48,000 nt of DNA from Deinococcus yavapaiensis KR-236 (lineage in GTDB: Bacteria; Deinococcota; Deinococci; Deinococcales; Deinococcaceae). The notes below the pieces were generated by a model, which was not told where the DNA came from, ran no database searches, and saw nothing but the letters and a program-made list of their open reading frames with translations. Positions 40,612 to 48,000 of the stretch are shown here, piece after piece; position 1 is the first letter of the stretch, and each line of letters opens with the position of its first letter. A program made the translations under genes and the position numbers. The DNA lies in assembly GCF_003217515.1 (NCBI RefSeq), contig NZ_QJSX01000026.1, positions 1 to 48,000 of the forward strand, read 5' to 3'.

Positions 40612-41471
40612 GATACCACGTGCGACAAGCCCTCATCGCCTTGAAAGCGAACTTCACGGCGACGATGGCCACGATGACGACCATGATTCTCGCGCTGTTC
40701 ATGCTCGGCGCGGTCGTGCTGCTGACCCTCAACGTGGACCGCGCGCTCGGCCAGTTGGAATCCCAAGTGGAAGTCGCGGCCTTCTTGGACGACGACGCCG
40801 ACAAGCAAGCGATTTTGACGCGCGTCCAAGCCTTGCCGGAGGTGCGTGACGCGGTCCTCACGCCGAAGGACCGCGTGCTGCAGGAGATGACGCGCGACTA
40901 CCCGTACGTGCGCGAAGCGGCCGATCTTGCTGGGAATCCATTTCCGGACACGTTGAAGTTGCGCGTTTCCCGAGTCGCCGACACGGTGAAGGTCGCTCAA
41001 GTCGTGCAGGCTCTGCCGGGCGTGGAGAGCGTCGAGTACGGCGCGAGCTACGTGGACCGCGCGGCGCGAACCCTCACGGTCGTGCGAACGGGCGGCTTCG
41101 TGCTCGTCGGCTTGCTGCTGTTCGGAACGCTCCTGAACATCCTCAACGCGGTGCGCGTCACCATGTACGCGCGTCGCGGCGAAATCAACGTGATGCGCCT
41201 GCTCGGCGCGACGGGCAGCTTCATCCGCGCGCCTTACCTGATCGAGGGCGTGCTGCTCGGCCTCCTCGGCGGGCTCATCGCGGGCGGCCTGCTCTATCCC
41301 GGTTATGGAGCGCTCGTGACGCGCGTCGGAGAGTTCGCCCCCGCCTTGCCGCTCGTGCGCAACTCGCTGTTGCTCGCGCAGCTCGGGGCAGCCTTGGTGG
41401 GGCTGGGGGTGTTCGTCGGCTTCGTGGGCAGCCTCTTCGCATCGGCGCGCTACCTCAAGGAGCTCGAATGA
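40608..41471 (+). CDS. ftsX: Cell-division membrane protein FtsX
   Basis: 287 residues. Four membrane helices: one near 25-44 (TTMILALFMLGAVVLLTL) and three at the C-terminal half (GGFVLVGLLLFGTLLNIL, LIEGVLLGLLGGLIAGG, LAQLGAALVGLGVFVGFVGSLF). The extracellular domain between helix 1 and 2 (VEVAAFLDDDADKQAILTRVQALPEV) is the FtsX pattern that binds the hydrolase activator. It overlaps both neighbours by 4 nt (ATGA). Confidence 0.95.
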
Positions 41472-43537
41472 AGCGCCGGTCGCTCGCACTCGTCACGCTC
41501 GTGGCCTTGTCGAGCGGCGGCATGATGGTCGTGAGCGCCCAAACGATGTCGCGCAAGTTGGAGGCGTTGCAGTCCAACCTCGAGCAGCAGCGCGTCCTCG
41601 GCGACACGCAAAGAGCGCAACTCGAAGACCTCCAAAAAGAGCTCGCTTCGCTCGACGCCCAGCAGCGCGCGGCCATCGACCGCCTCGACGCCTTGGGCGA
41701 TCAAATCGCGACGCTCGAAGCGCAAGGCCGCGACTTGGAAGCGAAGCGTCAAAGCGTTCAGGAAGGCATCGGCATTCTCGACACGCAGATCGAGGTCGTG
41801 TCGGCACGCGTAGAGCGTCTCAAGGCGAGCGTACGCCAGTTCATGCGAGCTTTGCAGCGCGAGCGCAGCGGACAGTACCTTGCCGTCTTGTCACAGTCGC
41901 GCAGCATTCAGGATCTGCTCGTCCGCGCTCGGTACGCGAACGCACTGGGGCAGCAGAACGTGCACCTCACGCAAGAGCTGCGCGAACAGACGACCTTGCT
42001 CCAATCGCAACGCGAGCAGCGCGTCGCCCTCGAAGCGCAATTGCGGGACGTGCAGACGCAACTCGCCGCCAAGCTCGTGGACGTGCGGTCGCGCCGCGAC
42101 GAGCAAAGCGTTTTGCTGGCCAATTTGCGTGAAACCGAAGCGGGCAAGCAGGCGCTCGCCGTACGGACGAAGGCGCAGCAAGCGATCACCTCGCAAACCA
42201 TCGACGATCTCATCGGCCAAGTCGTGACCGAGCGCGCAAGCATCGAAGCGGAACGCCGAGCGCGCGAGGAAGCCGAGCGGAGGCGACGCGAGGAGGAAGC
42301 GCGTCGCCTCAAGGAAGAGCAGGAGCGCCTCGCCCGCGAGCGTGCCCGGCTGGAAGCCGAGCGCAAGGCGCGCGAGGAAGCGGCAAGACGCGAGCAAGCC
42401 CGCCTCGTCAAGCTGGAGCAGGAACGCAAAGCGCGAGAGGAGGCCGAGAGGCGAGAGCAAGCTCGCCTGGAAGCCGAGCGCAAGGCGCGCGAAGAAGCGG
42501 CGAGACGCGAACAAGCACGCATCGCCGCCGAACAGCAAGCGAAGGAAGAAGCCGCGAAGCGAGAGCAGGCTCGCATCGCCGCCGAACAGCAAGCGAAGGA
42601 AGAGGCCGCGAAACGAGAGCAAGCCCGTCTCGCTGCCGAGCAGAAAGCGAAGGAAGAGGCCGCGAAACGGGAGCAAATCCGCCTCGCCGCAGAGCGGCAA
42701 GCTCGAGAAGACAACACGAAACGAGAGCAAGCCCGTCTGGAAGCCGAACGCAAGGCGCGCGAAGAAGCGGCGAGACGCGAACAAGCACGCATCGCCGCCG
42801 AACAGCAAGCGAAGGAAGAGGCCGCGAAACGAGAGCAGGCACGCATCGCCGCCGAACAGCAGGCGAAGGAAGAGGCCGCGAAACGAGAGCAGGCTCGCAT
42901 CGCCGCCGAACAGCAAGCGAAGGAAGAGGCCGCGAAACGAGAGCAGGCTCGCATCGCCGCGGAGCGTGAAGCACGCAAGAAGGCGGAACGGCAGCGACAA
43001 CTCGACGCAGCCCGAGCGGCGGCCGAGCAGGCACGGCGCAAGGAGCAGGAAGCGGCCGAAGCCCAGGCGCGCGTCCAGCGCGAGCAGCAAGCGAACGCGG
43101 CACGGCAAGCGCAGATTCAACAGGAAAACCGTCAAGCCCAAGCGCAAAGTGCTCCGCTGCCGGCCAATACCGGCGGTCTCAGCTTTCCCATCGCTGGTGG
43201 ACGCATCAGCGTCCCGTTCGGAGCGGAAGGGAGTTGGGTCGTCATCGAAGGTGGAGCGAACGCGCCCGTCTTGTCGGCCGCCGATGGGGTCGTCGTCCGC
43301 GAGCTCACGAACGCGAACGACGGCTACGTTCTCATGGTGCAGCACTCGACGAAGCTGCTCGGCGTGTACATGGGCTTGCAGCAACCGACAGTCAACCTCG
43401 GGGACCGCGTGAGTCGCGGGCAGGCGCTGGGATACACCGGAGGCTCGCCGATTCTCGGCGTCACCGGCATGCGCTTCTCGGTCGCGGTGGTGAACAGCGG
43501 CGGCAACGGTTGGGATTACGTGGCCCCGAACTTCTGA
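41468..43537 (+). CDS. EnvC-like coiled-coil protein with inactive LytM domain
   Basis: 689 residues. A signal peptide (1-25) is followed by a coiled coil to about 250 and a Glu/Lys/Arg/Ala-rich region. Ten 18-residue units occupy 329-508. A LytM/M23 domain covers about 570-689 (FPIAGGRISVPFGAEG, LSAADGVVV, YVLMVQHSTKL, GVYMGL, VNLGDRVSRGQALGYTGG). Zinc ligands expected in the HxxxD and HxH motifs are replaced: WVVIEGG, GVYMGL and TGMRFSVAV contain no His. EnvC of E. coli has the same inactive LytM domain, binds FtsX and switches on amidases. The ATGA overlap with ftsX supports that role. It is much longer than E. coli EnvC (419). Confidence 0.88.
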   Translation: MKRRSLALVTLVALSSGGMMVVSAQTMSRKLEALQSNLEQQRVLGDTQRAQLEDLQKELASLDAQQRAAIDRLDALGDQIATLEAQGRDLEAKRQSVQEGIGILDTQIEVVSARVERLKASVRQFMRALQRERSGQYLAVLSQSRSIQDLLVRARYANALGQQNVHLTQELREQTTLLQSQREQRVALEAQLRDVQTQLAAKLVDVRSRRDEQSVLLANLRETEAGKQALAVRTKAQQAITSQTIDDLIGQVVTERASIEAERRAREEAERRRREEEARRLKEEQERLARERARLEAERKAREEAARREQARLVKLEQERKAREEAERREQARLEAERKAREEAARREQARIAAEQQAKEEAAKREQARIAAEQQAKEEAAKREQARLAAEQKAKEEAAKREQIRLAAERQAREDNTKREQARLEAERKAREEAARREQARIAAEQQAKEEAAKREQARIAAEQQAKEEAAKREQARIAAEQQAKEEAAKREQARIAAEREARKKAERQRQLDAARAAAEQARRKEQEAAEAQARVQREQQANAARQAQIQQENRQAQAQSAPLPANTGGLSFPIAGGRISVPFGAEGSWVVIEGGANAPVLSAADGVVVRELTNANDGYVLMVQHSTKLLGVYMGLQQPTVNLGDRVSRGQALGYTGGSPILGVTGMRFSVAVVNSGGNGWDYVAPNF
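42452..42991 (+). repeat. Ten tandem 54-bp coding repeats
   Basis: Ten 54-bp units encode variants of the 18-residue repeat REQARIAAEQQAKEEAAK. Units 2 and 3 and units 7 to 9 are identical at protein level. A longer block beginning REQARLEAERKAREEAAR recurs five units (270 bp) apart, indicating a block duplication. Coding remains in frame throughout. Confidence 0.9.
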
Positions 43538-43557
43538 AGCGCTTCGCGAGCGCTCCT

Positions 43558-43585
43558 TGTTCTGACCGCCGCGTTTTGATACACT
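43558..43585 (+). promoter_or_regulatory. Candidate promoter of rpsP
   Basis: TTGTTC (43558-43563), 16 nt, TACACT (43580-43585) preceded by TGA. Transcription would start near 43592, leaving a leader of about 66 nt with AGGAAGAG before the ATG. This is one of the leadered genes of the window. Confidence 0.5.
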
Positions 43586-43657
43586 TCGTCGGTGCGCTCA
43601 AGCTGGCTGCTGGGGGCGCGAAGCCTAACCCTCACCCATTAGGAAGAGTAGAAATCC

Positions 43658-43936
43658 ATGGTTAAAATTCGTTTGTCGCGTTTCGGCTCCAAGCACAACC
43701 CTCACTACCGTATTGTCGTCGCGGACGCTCGTCGTCCGCGTGACGGCGGCTACATCGAGAGCGTCGGTCACTACGACCCGCGCAAGACCACCGAGAGCTA
43801 CCTCAAGGTGGACGTGGAACGCGCCCGCTACTGGCTCGCCCGCGGAGCGCAACCGACCGACACGGCGCGTCGCCTCCTGCGCTCACAGGGAGTCTTCGCC
43901 GCCCAGGCGCCCGCCGCCGAACAAGTCGAAGCCTAA
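43658..43936 (+). CDS. rpsP: 30S ribosomal protein S16
   Basis: 92 residues. MVKIRLSRFGSKHNPHYRIVVADARRPRDGGYIESVGHYDP is the S16 signature, followed by VDVERARYWLARGAQPTDTARRLL. It is a structural protein of the small ribosomal subunit needed for 30S assembly. AGGAAGAG precedes the ATG by about 9 nt. The usual neighbours (KH-domain protein, rimM, trmD, rplS) are absent, so it is a lone unit. A 22-bp hairpin follows. Confidence 0.97.
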   Translation: MVKIRLSRFGSKHNPHYRIVVADARRPRDGGYIESVGHYDPRKTTESYLKVDVERARYWLARGAQPTDTARRLLRSQGVFAAQAPAAEQVEA

Positions 43937-43949
43937 GCCGACAACTCCT

Positions 43950-43998
43950 CGAGAGAACGATGCGCCGCGAGCTGGGCTCGCGGCGCATCGTTCTCTCG
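43950..43998. terminator. Bidirectional 22-bp hairpin terminator
   Basis: Positions 43950-43971 and 43977-43998 are perfect complements of 22 bp around the loop CTGGG. It lies between the convergent rpsP and alpha/beta-hydrolase genes. No long U tract on either side. Confidence 0.75.
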
Positions 43999-44000
43999 AT

Positions 44001-44696
44001 TCAAGTCAGAAAGTTCAGCAGCACGTCGTTGAATGCCTCGGCGGCGTCGAGATTGCTGAGGTGACCAGCGTTCGGCAGGACGTGCAAGGGCGACCCGAGC
44101 GCTTTGGCGAGTTCGCGCGCCGTGTCGGGAGGCGTGACCGTGTCGTTCTCGCCGACGATGACGATCGCCCGTTCGCCAAGCTTGGGAAGATCCTTCCTGG
44201 AATCGACTCGGGCAGCCATAGCGTGCAAAGCGCCTGCCACGCCTTCGCGAGACGCTTGGTAGATCATCTTCGAAGCGCGCTGCGCGGTGAGGGGCGGGTG
44301 CGTTTGCGACGCGTCCGCGATAAGGAAACCGACGCCTTCGGTCAGAGCCCGCCGAGCTTGCTCCTCTCGCTGAGCAACGCGCTCGCTCGTATCGGCGCGG
44401 GCCGTCGTATCGGCGAGGACGACTCGGTCGAAGCGAAGGGGATCTTGCCGCAGCAATTCCATCAGCAAGTACCCTCCCATGCTGAGTCCGATGGCGTCGA
44501 GCGGACCGGTCGGTACGCGCTCCAAAATCCACTCGGCCGTCTCGGGCAGCGAAGATATCGCGCCTTCCTCCCCGCCGAAGCCTGGCAGGTTGTGCGCCAC
44601 CGTACGCTTGCCGGCCGCTTCGAGCACCTCGATTTGCTCTCGCCACATGTCTCGGCACAAGGGGAAGGCGTGCAGGAACAGCACCGTGTCAGCCAT
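44001..44696 (-). CDS. Alpha/beta-fold hydrolase
   Basis: 231 residues. Nucleophile elbow GLSMGG (Ser about 72), Asp in VGENDTVTPPDTA, and His in LPNAGHLSNLDAAEAF. The N-terminal VLFLHAFPLCRDMWREQIEVL gives the oxyanion turn. The pattern resembles the 3-oxoadipate enol-lactonase/haloperoxidase group of small hydrolases, but the substrate is unknown. It is cytoplasmic. TACACT sits 6 nt before the ATG. It is monocistronic and convergent with rpsP. Confidence 0.9.
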   Translation of the reverse strand: MADTVLFLHAFPLCRDMWREQIEVLEAAGKRTVAHNLPGFGGEEGAISSLPETAEWILERVPTGPLDAIGLSMGGYLLMELLRQDPLRFDRVVLADTTARADTSERVAQREEQARRALTEGVGFLIADASQTHPPLTAQRASKMIYQASREGVAGALHAMAARVDSRKDLPKLGERAIVIVGENDTVTPPDTARELAKALGSPLHVLPNAGHLSNLDAAEAFNDVLLNFLT

Positions 44697-44702
44697 GCGC
44701 CG

Positions 44703-44708
44703 AGTGTA
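44703..44708 (-). promoter_or_regulatory. Leaderless-type -10 box, alpha/beta-hydrolase gene
   Basis: TACACT on the minus strand, 6 nt before the ATG at 44696. Confidence 0.6.
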
Positions 44709-44732
44709 GAACGCGACACGCGCCGCGACCCG

Positions 44733-44987
44733 TCAAGCCAAGATCGAATGAAGCGCGTCGCCTTCCTGCACTCTGTCCACCTGATCGTCGTAGCTGTACG
44801 CGGGAACGTTGGGACACGACTTGCGCAGCAAGGCCGCCAAGTCGGAATCGAGCACGGCAGTGTACCGCCCGAGGCCGACCGACTTCACGAGGTTGTGTCG
44901 CGCCGCTTGTCGCCAACGCTCGGACAGTTCAGGGCAAGCAGCGACGGCCGATGTGATTTCGAGTGCTTCGAAAGTCAGATAGATCAT
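44733..44987 (-). CDS. Small protein of unknown function
   Basis: 84 residues from ATG 44987 (MIYLTFEALEITSAVAAC), preferred over a longer upstream start because TATATT sits 7 nt before it. No family recognised. The protein looks soluble and helical, with two Cys (ACPEL and KSCPNV). Codon use is ordinary, but the promoter region is AT-rich. It lies upstream of the alpha/beta-hydrolase gene on the same strand and is divergent from the TrmJ-like gene. Confidence 0.6.
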   Translation of the reverse strand: MIYLTFEALEITSAVAACPELSERWRQAARHNLVKSVGLGRYTAVLDSDLAALLRKSCPNVPAYSYDDQVDRVQEGDALHSILA

Positions 44988-44994
44988 GGCGATG

Positions 44995-45000
44995 AATATA
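44995..45000 (-). promoter_or_regulatory. Leaderless-type -10 box, 84-residue gene
   Basis: TATATT on the minus strand, 7 nt before ATG 44987. It decides the start of this gene. Confidence 0.55.
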
Positions 45001-45105
45001 CAGGGGGAATCGATTCCAATTCTCGTCGTCAACGCAGAACAAATTTAGCTAATATCCATCGGGGACGTATATGCATGGCGTCATTCATACACGAAGTGTG
45101 CCGCC

Positions 45106-45148
45106 GCGAGGGATGTCACGCTACCATGCGTCTCGTGACATCCCTCGC
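45106..45148. promoter_or_regulatory. 15-bp inverted repeat over the TrmJ-like gene start
   Basis: Positions 45106-45120 and 45134-45148 are perfect complements. The 13-nt loop holds the -10 box TACCAT, and the right arm contains the GTG start. In DNA it could be an operator; in a longer transcript it would hide the start codon. Confidence 0.6.
45122..45127 (+). promoter_or_regulatory. Leaderless-type -10 box, TrmJ-like gene
   Basis: TACCAT, 7 nt before GTG 45135, in the loop of the inverted repeat. It favours GTG 45135 over ATG 45126, which overlaps the box. Confidence 0.5.
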
Positions 45149-45836
45149 CGTCATCCTTGTATCTCCCAAGTCTCCCGGCAACATCGGCTCCAGCGCCCGC
45201 GCCATGCTCAACATGAACGTGCGCGAACTGCGCCTCGTCGCGCCGCGCTGCAATCCCCTCGACGAAGAAGCTCGCAAAATGGCCGTGCACGCCGAGCCAC
45301 TCCTGCACGAAGCACGTACGTACCCGACGTTGTCCGAGGCGATCGCCGACCGCGATTTTTGTGTCGCCACGACCGCTCGAGAGCGTAAGAACCTTCCGAT
45401 TCCCCGCCTTCCAAGTCAAGTTCGGCCGTCGGTCGAAGCGTCCGCTTCACCCGCGCTCGTCTTCGGACCCGAAGAGTCGGGGCTTACCAGCGAAGACGTG
45501 GCCCTTTGTCAAGCCAGCGTTCGCATTCCCACCGGTGACTACGCCAGCCTCAACCTCGCGCAGGCCGTCCTGCTGCTGTGCTACGAGTTCGCCCAAGCGC
45601 GTGAGGAAGCGCCTCCCACGTTCAAAGCGGCGCCGCGCGCAGCCATGGACGGCATGTACGATCATCTTCTGCAGTTCATGCTCAACATCGGCTACACCGA
45701 CGAAGCGCGCGCCCCTCAAATCATGCGCAATTGGCGTACCCTCCTCGACCGTGCCAAGCCCTCGGAACGCGAAGTGCAGTTCTTGCGTGGGCTGTGGCAG
45801 CAGGGCTTGTGGGCAGCGAATCGCGAAAAACCCTGA
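45135..45836 (+). CDS. TrmH/TrmJ-family (SPOUT) RNA 2'-O-methyltransferase
   Basis: 233 residues from GTG 45135; ATG 45126 adds three residues. SPOUT trefoil-knot motifs: LVSPKSPGNIGSSARAMLNMNV (motif 1 region), ALVFGPEESGLTSEDVALCQ (motif 2) and IPTGDYASLNLAQAVLLLCYE (motif 3). The C-terminal helical part (MDGMYDHLLQFMLNIGYTDE) resembles TrmJ, which methylates nucleotide 32 of tRNAs with S-adenosylmethionine. The exact RNA site is not determinable here. The start lies within a 15-bp inverted repeat, which suggests regulation. Confidence 0.88.
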   Translation: MTSLAVILVSPKSPGNIGSSARAMLNMNVRELRLVAPRCNPLDEEARKMAVHAEPLLHEARTYPTLSEAIADRDFCVATTARERKNLPIPRLPSQVRPSVEASASPALVFGPEESGLTSEDVALCQASVRIPTGDYASLNLAQAVLLLCYEFAQAREEAPPTFKAAPRAAMDGMYDHLLQFMLNIGYTDEARAPQIMRNWRTLLDRAKPSEREVQFLRGLWQQGLWAANREKP

Positions 45837-45868
45837 CGCGCCACACGGCCCGCTTGGCGTCATGCTCC

Positions 45869-45874
45869 TACACT
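45869..45874 (+). promoter_or_regulatory. Leaderless-type -10 box, histidine kinase
   Basis: TACACT, 6 nt before the GTG at 45881; no Shine-Dalgarno. Confidence 0.6.
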
Positions 45875-45880
45875 GAGCGT

Positions 45881-47596
45881 GTGACCACCTCCCCTTCGCC
45901 ACCTCCCAGCGTGAGCGTTCTGCAACGCCTTCGCCTCACGCGGCACTTATTGCCACCTCTCATCGTCCTCGTCGTCGTCTTGTACGAGTTGTTCGCAACG
46001 GGTCTCAGCAGTGGTCAAGCTCAATTCTGGGCGCACCTCGCGTTTTACGGCGTCCTCGGACCCCTCGTCACCTTTTTCACACTGCAGTGGCTTGAAAAAG
46101 GGGTCCTCGCCCGCGAGCTCGCCGAGCGCGAGTTACGCCGTCTCTACCGAGAGCTTCGGGCTTCGCACCAACAACTCGATACCGTTCAGAGCCTCATTCG
46201 TACCCTCGCGGAGGCAGCCGACCTCGAACAAGTTCTGGACGCCGCCGTATCAGGAGCGCAACGAGCCCTCGGCGCCGTCTTCGTCAGGCTTCAACTGTCC
46301 GAGGGCTTGGAGCGCGCCGTGAGCGAAGGCACCTTGCTCGTCGCGCCCTCCGCCGACTTGCACGAGGTACGTCTCGCGCTTACCACCGGAAGCGAGGCGA
46401 CGGGCCGCCTCACGCTGCACTTCGAGCAGGCGCCGTCTCCCGACACGCTTCGCCTGGCGGGCGCCCTCGCAGCCGAAATCGGAACGGCCGTCGAAGCGGC
46501 GAGGCGACGCACCCAGGATCTGATTACGCTCTACCAAGTCGACCAGAGCATTCGTGCGGAACGTAACATGCGGCGGTTGCTGGAGCGGGTCACCCAAAAC
46601 ATGGCGGTGCGAATCGGAGCGGCCGCGCGAGCCGTTTACCTCACCGATGAAGACGGCGTCCTGCGGCACGTCTGGTCACGCGATTCCCACGGAGAAGTGA
46701 GTCGCAAAGGCTACACGCCCGACTTCGTGAAGCGCACGGCCGCATCCGGGCAAGCAGTCGTCGCCACGTCGGACGAAGCACGTCAAGTATTCGAAAGCGC
46801 GAGCGCTGCGCTGGGTCTAGCTATGCGAGACGACGCGGGCATCGTCGGCGTCATCGTCCTGGGCGACACGCATCTCAACGCGTTCGAAAGCGTTCGGGTT
46901 CCCCTCCTCGCCTTGCTCGCCAATCAAGCGACGCTCGCCATTCGCAACGCCCGAGCCTACTTGTACAGCGAGGAGCTCGCCATCGGCGAGGAACGCGCTC
47001 GCATCGCTCGGGAAATTCACGACGGTGTCGCTCAGTCCCTGGCTTTTTGTGCGTTGAAACTCGACGTCGTCGAACGGCTCATCTCCAAGAATTCAGAGCA
47101 AGCAGTCCACGAAGTTCAGGTCGCACGCACCATCCTGCGCGAACAAATTCGCGAGGTGCGGCGCTCCATCTTTGCGCTGCGCCCCATCGACTTGGAACGC
47201 TTCGGTCTCCTCGAAACCTTGCGGCGCTACGTGCAGGACTTCGGCGAGCAAAACTCGATACGAACTCACTTGTCCATCGAAGGCGACATCAATTTGGCGC
47301 CGAGCGACGAAGCCATCGTATTCCGAATTTTGCAGGAAAGCCTCAATAACGTCGCCAAGCATGCCAAAGCCCGGGAAGTTTGGGTGACCCTCACAGGCGG
47401 AGATACTGTCGAATTAGAGGTAAAGGACGACGGACAAGGCTTCGACTTTGCCCAGCTTACCGGCCGGGTCAGCAGTGCGGGCGGCCTCGGCCTCGCTCAA
47501 ATGAAAGAGCGAATCGAAAGCCGAGGAGGCCATTACACGGTCCTTAGTGAGTGCGGCAGTGGCACGTCCGTTCGCGCGCAACTCCCGATCGCTTGA
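45881..47596 (+). CDS. NarL-type sensor histidine kinase with GAF domains
   Basis: 571 residues. Two N-terminal membrane helices (LLPPLIVLVVVLYELFATG and AHLAFYGVLGPLVTFFTLQ), a coiled coil, and two GAF-like sensor domains (about 105-205 and 230-355). The HisKA_3 dimerisation helix reads ERARIAREIHDGVAQSLAFCALKL, with the phospho-acceptor His in REIHDG. The HATPase domain has FRILQESLNNVAKHAKA (N box), DDGQGFDF (G1) and GGLGLAQMKERIES (G2). It would phosphorylate a LuxR/NarL-type response regulator; none lies in the window. The stimulus is unknown. The GTG is set by TACACT 6 nt upstream. It converges on the rRNA operon. Confidence 0.93.
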   Translation: MTTSPSPPPSVSVLQRLRLTRHLLPPLIVLVVVLYELFATGLSSGQAQFWAHLAFYGVLGPLVTFFTLQWLEKGVLARELAERELRRLYRELRASHQQLDTVQSLIRTLAEAADLEQVLDAAVSGAQRALGAVFVRLQLSEGLERAVSEGTLLVAPSADLHEVRLALTTGSEATGRLTLHFEQAPSPDTLRLAGALAAEIGTAVEAARRRTQDLITLYQVDQSIRAERNMRRLLERVTQNMAVRIGAAARAVYLTDEDGVLRHVWSRDSHGEVSRKGYTPDFVKRTAASGQAVVATSDEARQVFESASAALGLAMRDDAGIVGVIVLGDTHLNAFESVRVPLLALLANQATLAIRNARAYLYSEELAIGEERARIAREIHDGVAQSLAFCALKLDVVERLISKNSEQAVHEVQVARTILREQIREVRRSIFALRPIDLERFGLLETLRRYVQDFGEQNSIRTHLSIEGDINLAPSDEAIVFRILQESLNNVAKHAKAREVWVTLTGGDTVELEVKDDGQGFDFAQLTGRVSSAGGLGLAQMKERIESRGGHYTVLSECGSGTSVRAQLPIA

Positions 47597-47612
47597 ATAC
47601 AAATACGTAAAA

Positions 47613-47647
47613 TAGGGTGCCCCTCCAGTGATTGGAGGGGCACCCTA
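47613..47647 (-). terminator. Terminator of the rRNA operon
   Basis: A perfect 15-bp stem (47613-47627 with 47633-47647) around GTGAT. On the minus strand it follows the tRNA by 3 nt and is followed by TATTTTACGTATTTG, a U-rich tail. It may also stop the histidine kinase transcript. Confidence 0.85.
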
Positions 47648-47650
47648 GGT

Positions 47651-47726
<76 letters not shown>

Positions 47727-47732
47727 AAAAAA

Positions 47733-47850
47733 CCCCCGCACCAACCTACTCTCCCAGGACCCTGCGGTCCAAGTACCATCGGCGCCACTGCGTTTCACGA
47801 CCCAGTTCGGGATGGAATGGGGTGGGTCCACAGCGCTATGAGCACGGGGG
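47733..47850 (-). rRNA. rrf: 5S ribosomal RNA
   Basis: About 118 nt. Terminal helix CCCCCGTGC with GCGGGGG, conserved CCATTCCATCCCGAACTGGG (loop B/C region) and GATGGTACTTGGACCGCAGG, GGGAGAGTAGG near the 3' end. It is the last rRNA of the operon, about 60 nt after 23S. Exact ends are within a few nt. Confidence 0.95.
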
Positions 47851-47911
47851 CATCTCTTGTTATGCACGACAACAGGATGCAGAAGCGACACACGACGTAT
47901 CATGGCATTCC

Positions 47912-48000
47912 AAGGTCAAGACCTCGACTGATGAGCACTCGTCCACTCAACACGTTACCGTGCTTGCATGCCGAGCCTCTTAACCCGGTGATCTTCCGGG
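47912..48000 (-). rRNA. rrl: 23S ribosomal RNA, 3' end (cut by the window)
   Basis: The minus strand reads through GTTAAGAGGCTC, GTGTTGAGTGGACGAGTGC and TCATCAGTCGAGGTCTTGACC, which fits the 3' terminal part of 23S rRNA in the Thermus/Deinococcus group. The closing stem strand CTTGACC sets the end near 47912. The rest lies outside the window. Confidence 0.85.

Noticed and set aside
42452..42991. CRISPR-like regular repeats
   Set aside because: The repeats are contiguous, in frame and code for a coiled coil; there are no unique spacers and no cas genes.

Overview
The window looks like chromosomal DNA of a Deinococcus (Deinococcota). The coding sequence is GC-rich. Many genes start with GTG or TTG. 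Most first genes of transcription units appear to be leaderless: a TANNNT -10 box sits 6-8 nt before the start codon and no Shine-Dalgarno is visible. The gene content fits too: tandem deoxynucleoside kinases, a MurE without the usual diaminopimelate motif, and an rRNA operon ending 23S-5S-tRNA-Gly. I see no insertion sequence, prophage, CRISPR array or origin. The genus call is inference from the sequence alone.

Layout. 1-2.9 kb: the tail of a gene ending LFAWL, converging on a secreted subtilisin-like protease with a Pro/Gln/Thr linker, then a small unknown gene. 2.9-4.5 kb: two aminoglycoside-phosphotransferase-fold kinases, tail to tail. 4.5-9.1 kb: an ECF sigma factor, a small one-helix membrane protein, an RseB-like protein, DUF1800, DUF1501 and a one-heme cytochrome c. 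Two near-identical sigma-E-type promoters (GGAACTT, 17 nt, TCYAA) precede the sigma gene and the DUF1800 gene, so this looks like one envelope-stress regulon. 9.2-10.1 kb: an unknown acidic protein and a 409 bp gene-free stretch holding a candidate small RNA. 10.1-13.7 kb: a sugar ABC importer without its ATPase, plus a lipoprotein. 13.7-16.8 kb: an SsuD-like sulfonate monooxygenase facing an enoyl-CoA-hydratase/sulfite-oxidase operon. 16.9-18.2 kb: a cysteine-less FmdB-like protein and a DegP/HtrA-type protease.

18.3-31.7 kb is mostly housekeeping: two deoxynucleoside kinases, murE, mfd, rpe-comB, rpiA, bcp, deoC, and maf-mreC-mreD-PBP2. 31.7-39.8 kb: an MFS transporter, oligopeptidase B, an orphan ParA, a VOC-nif3-tmk operon, a TrmB regulator and a CtpA protease. 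39.9-43.5 kb: ftsE-ftsX-activator, an overlapping operon whose last product has a long 18-residue-repeat coiled coil and a catalytically dead LytM domain. 43.6-48 kb: rpsP, an alpha/beta hydrolase, a small unknown gene, a TrmJ-like methyltransferase, a NarL-type histidine kinase, and the end of an rRNA operon on the minus strand.

Two themes link the genes. One is the cell envelope: ECF/RseB-like regulation, exported proteases, murE, MreCD/PBP2, FtsEX with its activator, and CtpA. The other is pentose and nucleotide salvage: deoxynucleoside kinases, deoC, rpe, rpiA, tmk and maf. The most promising undescribed system is the ECF-controlled DUF1800/DUF1501/cytochrome module at 4.5-9.1 kb.
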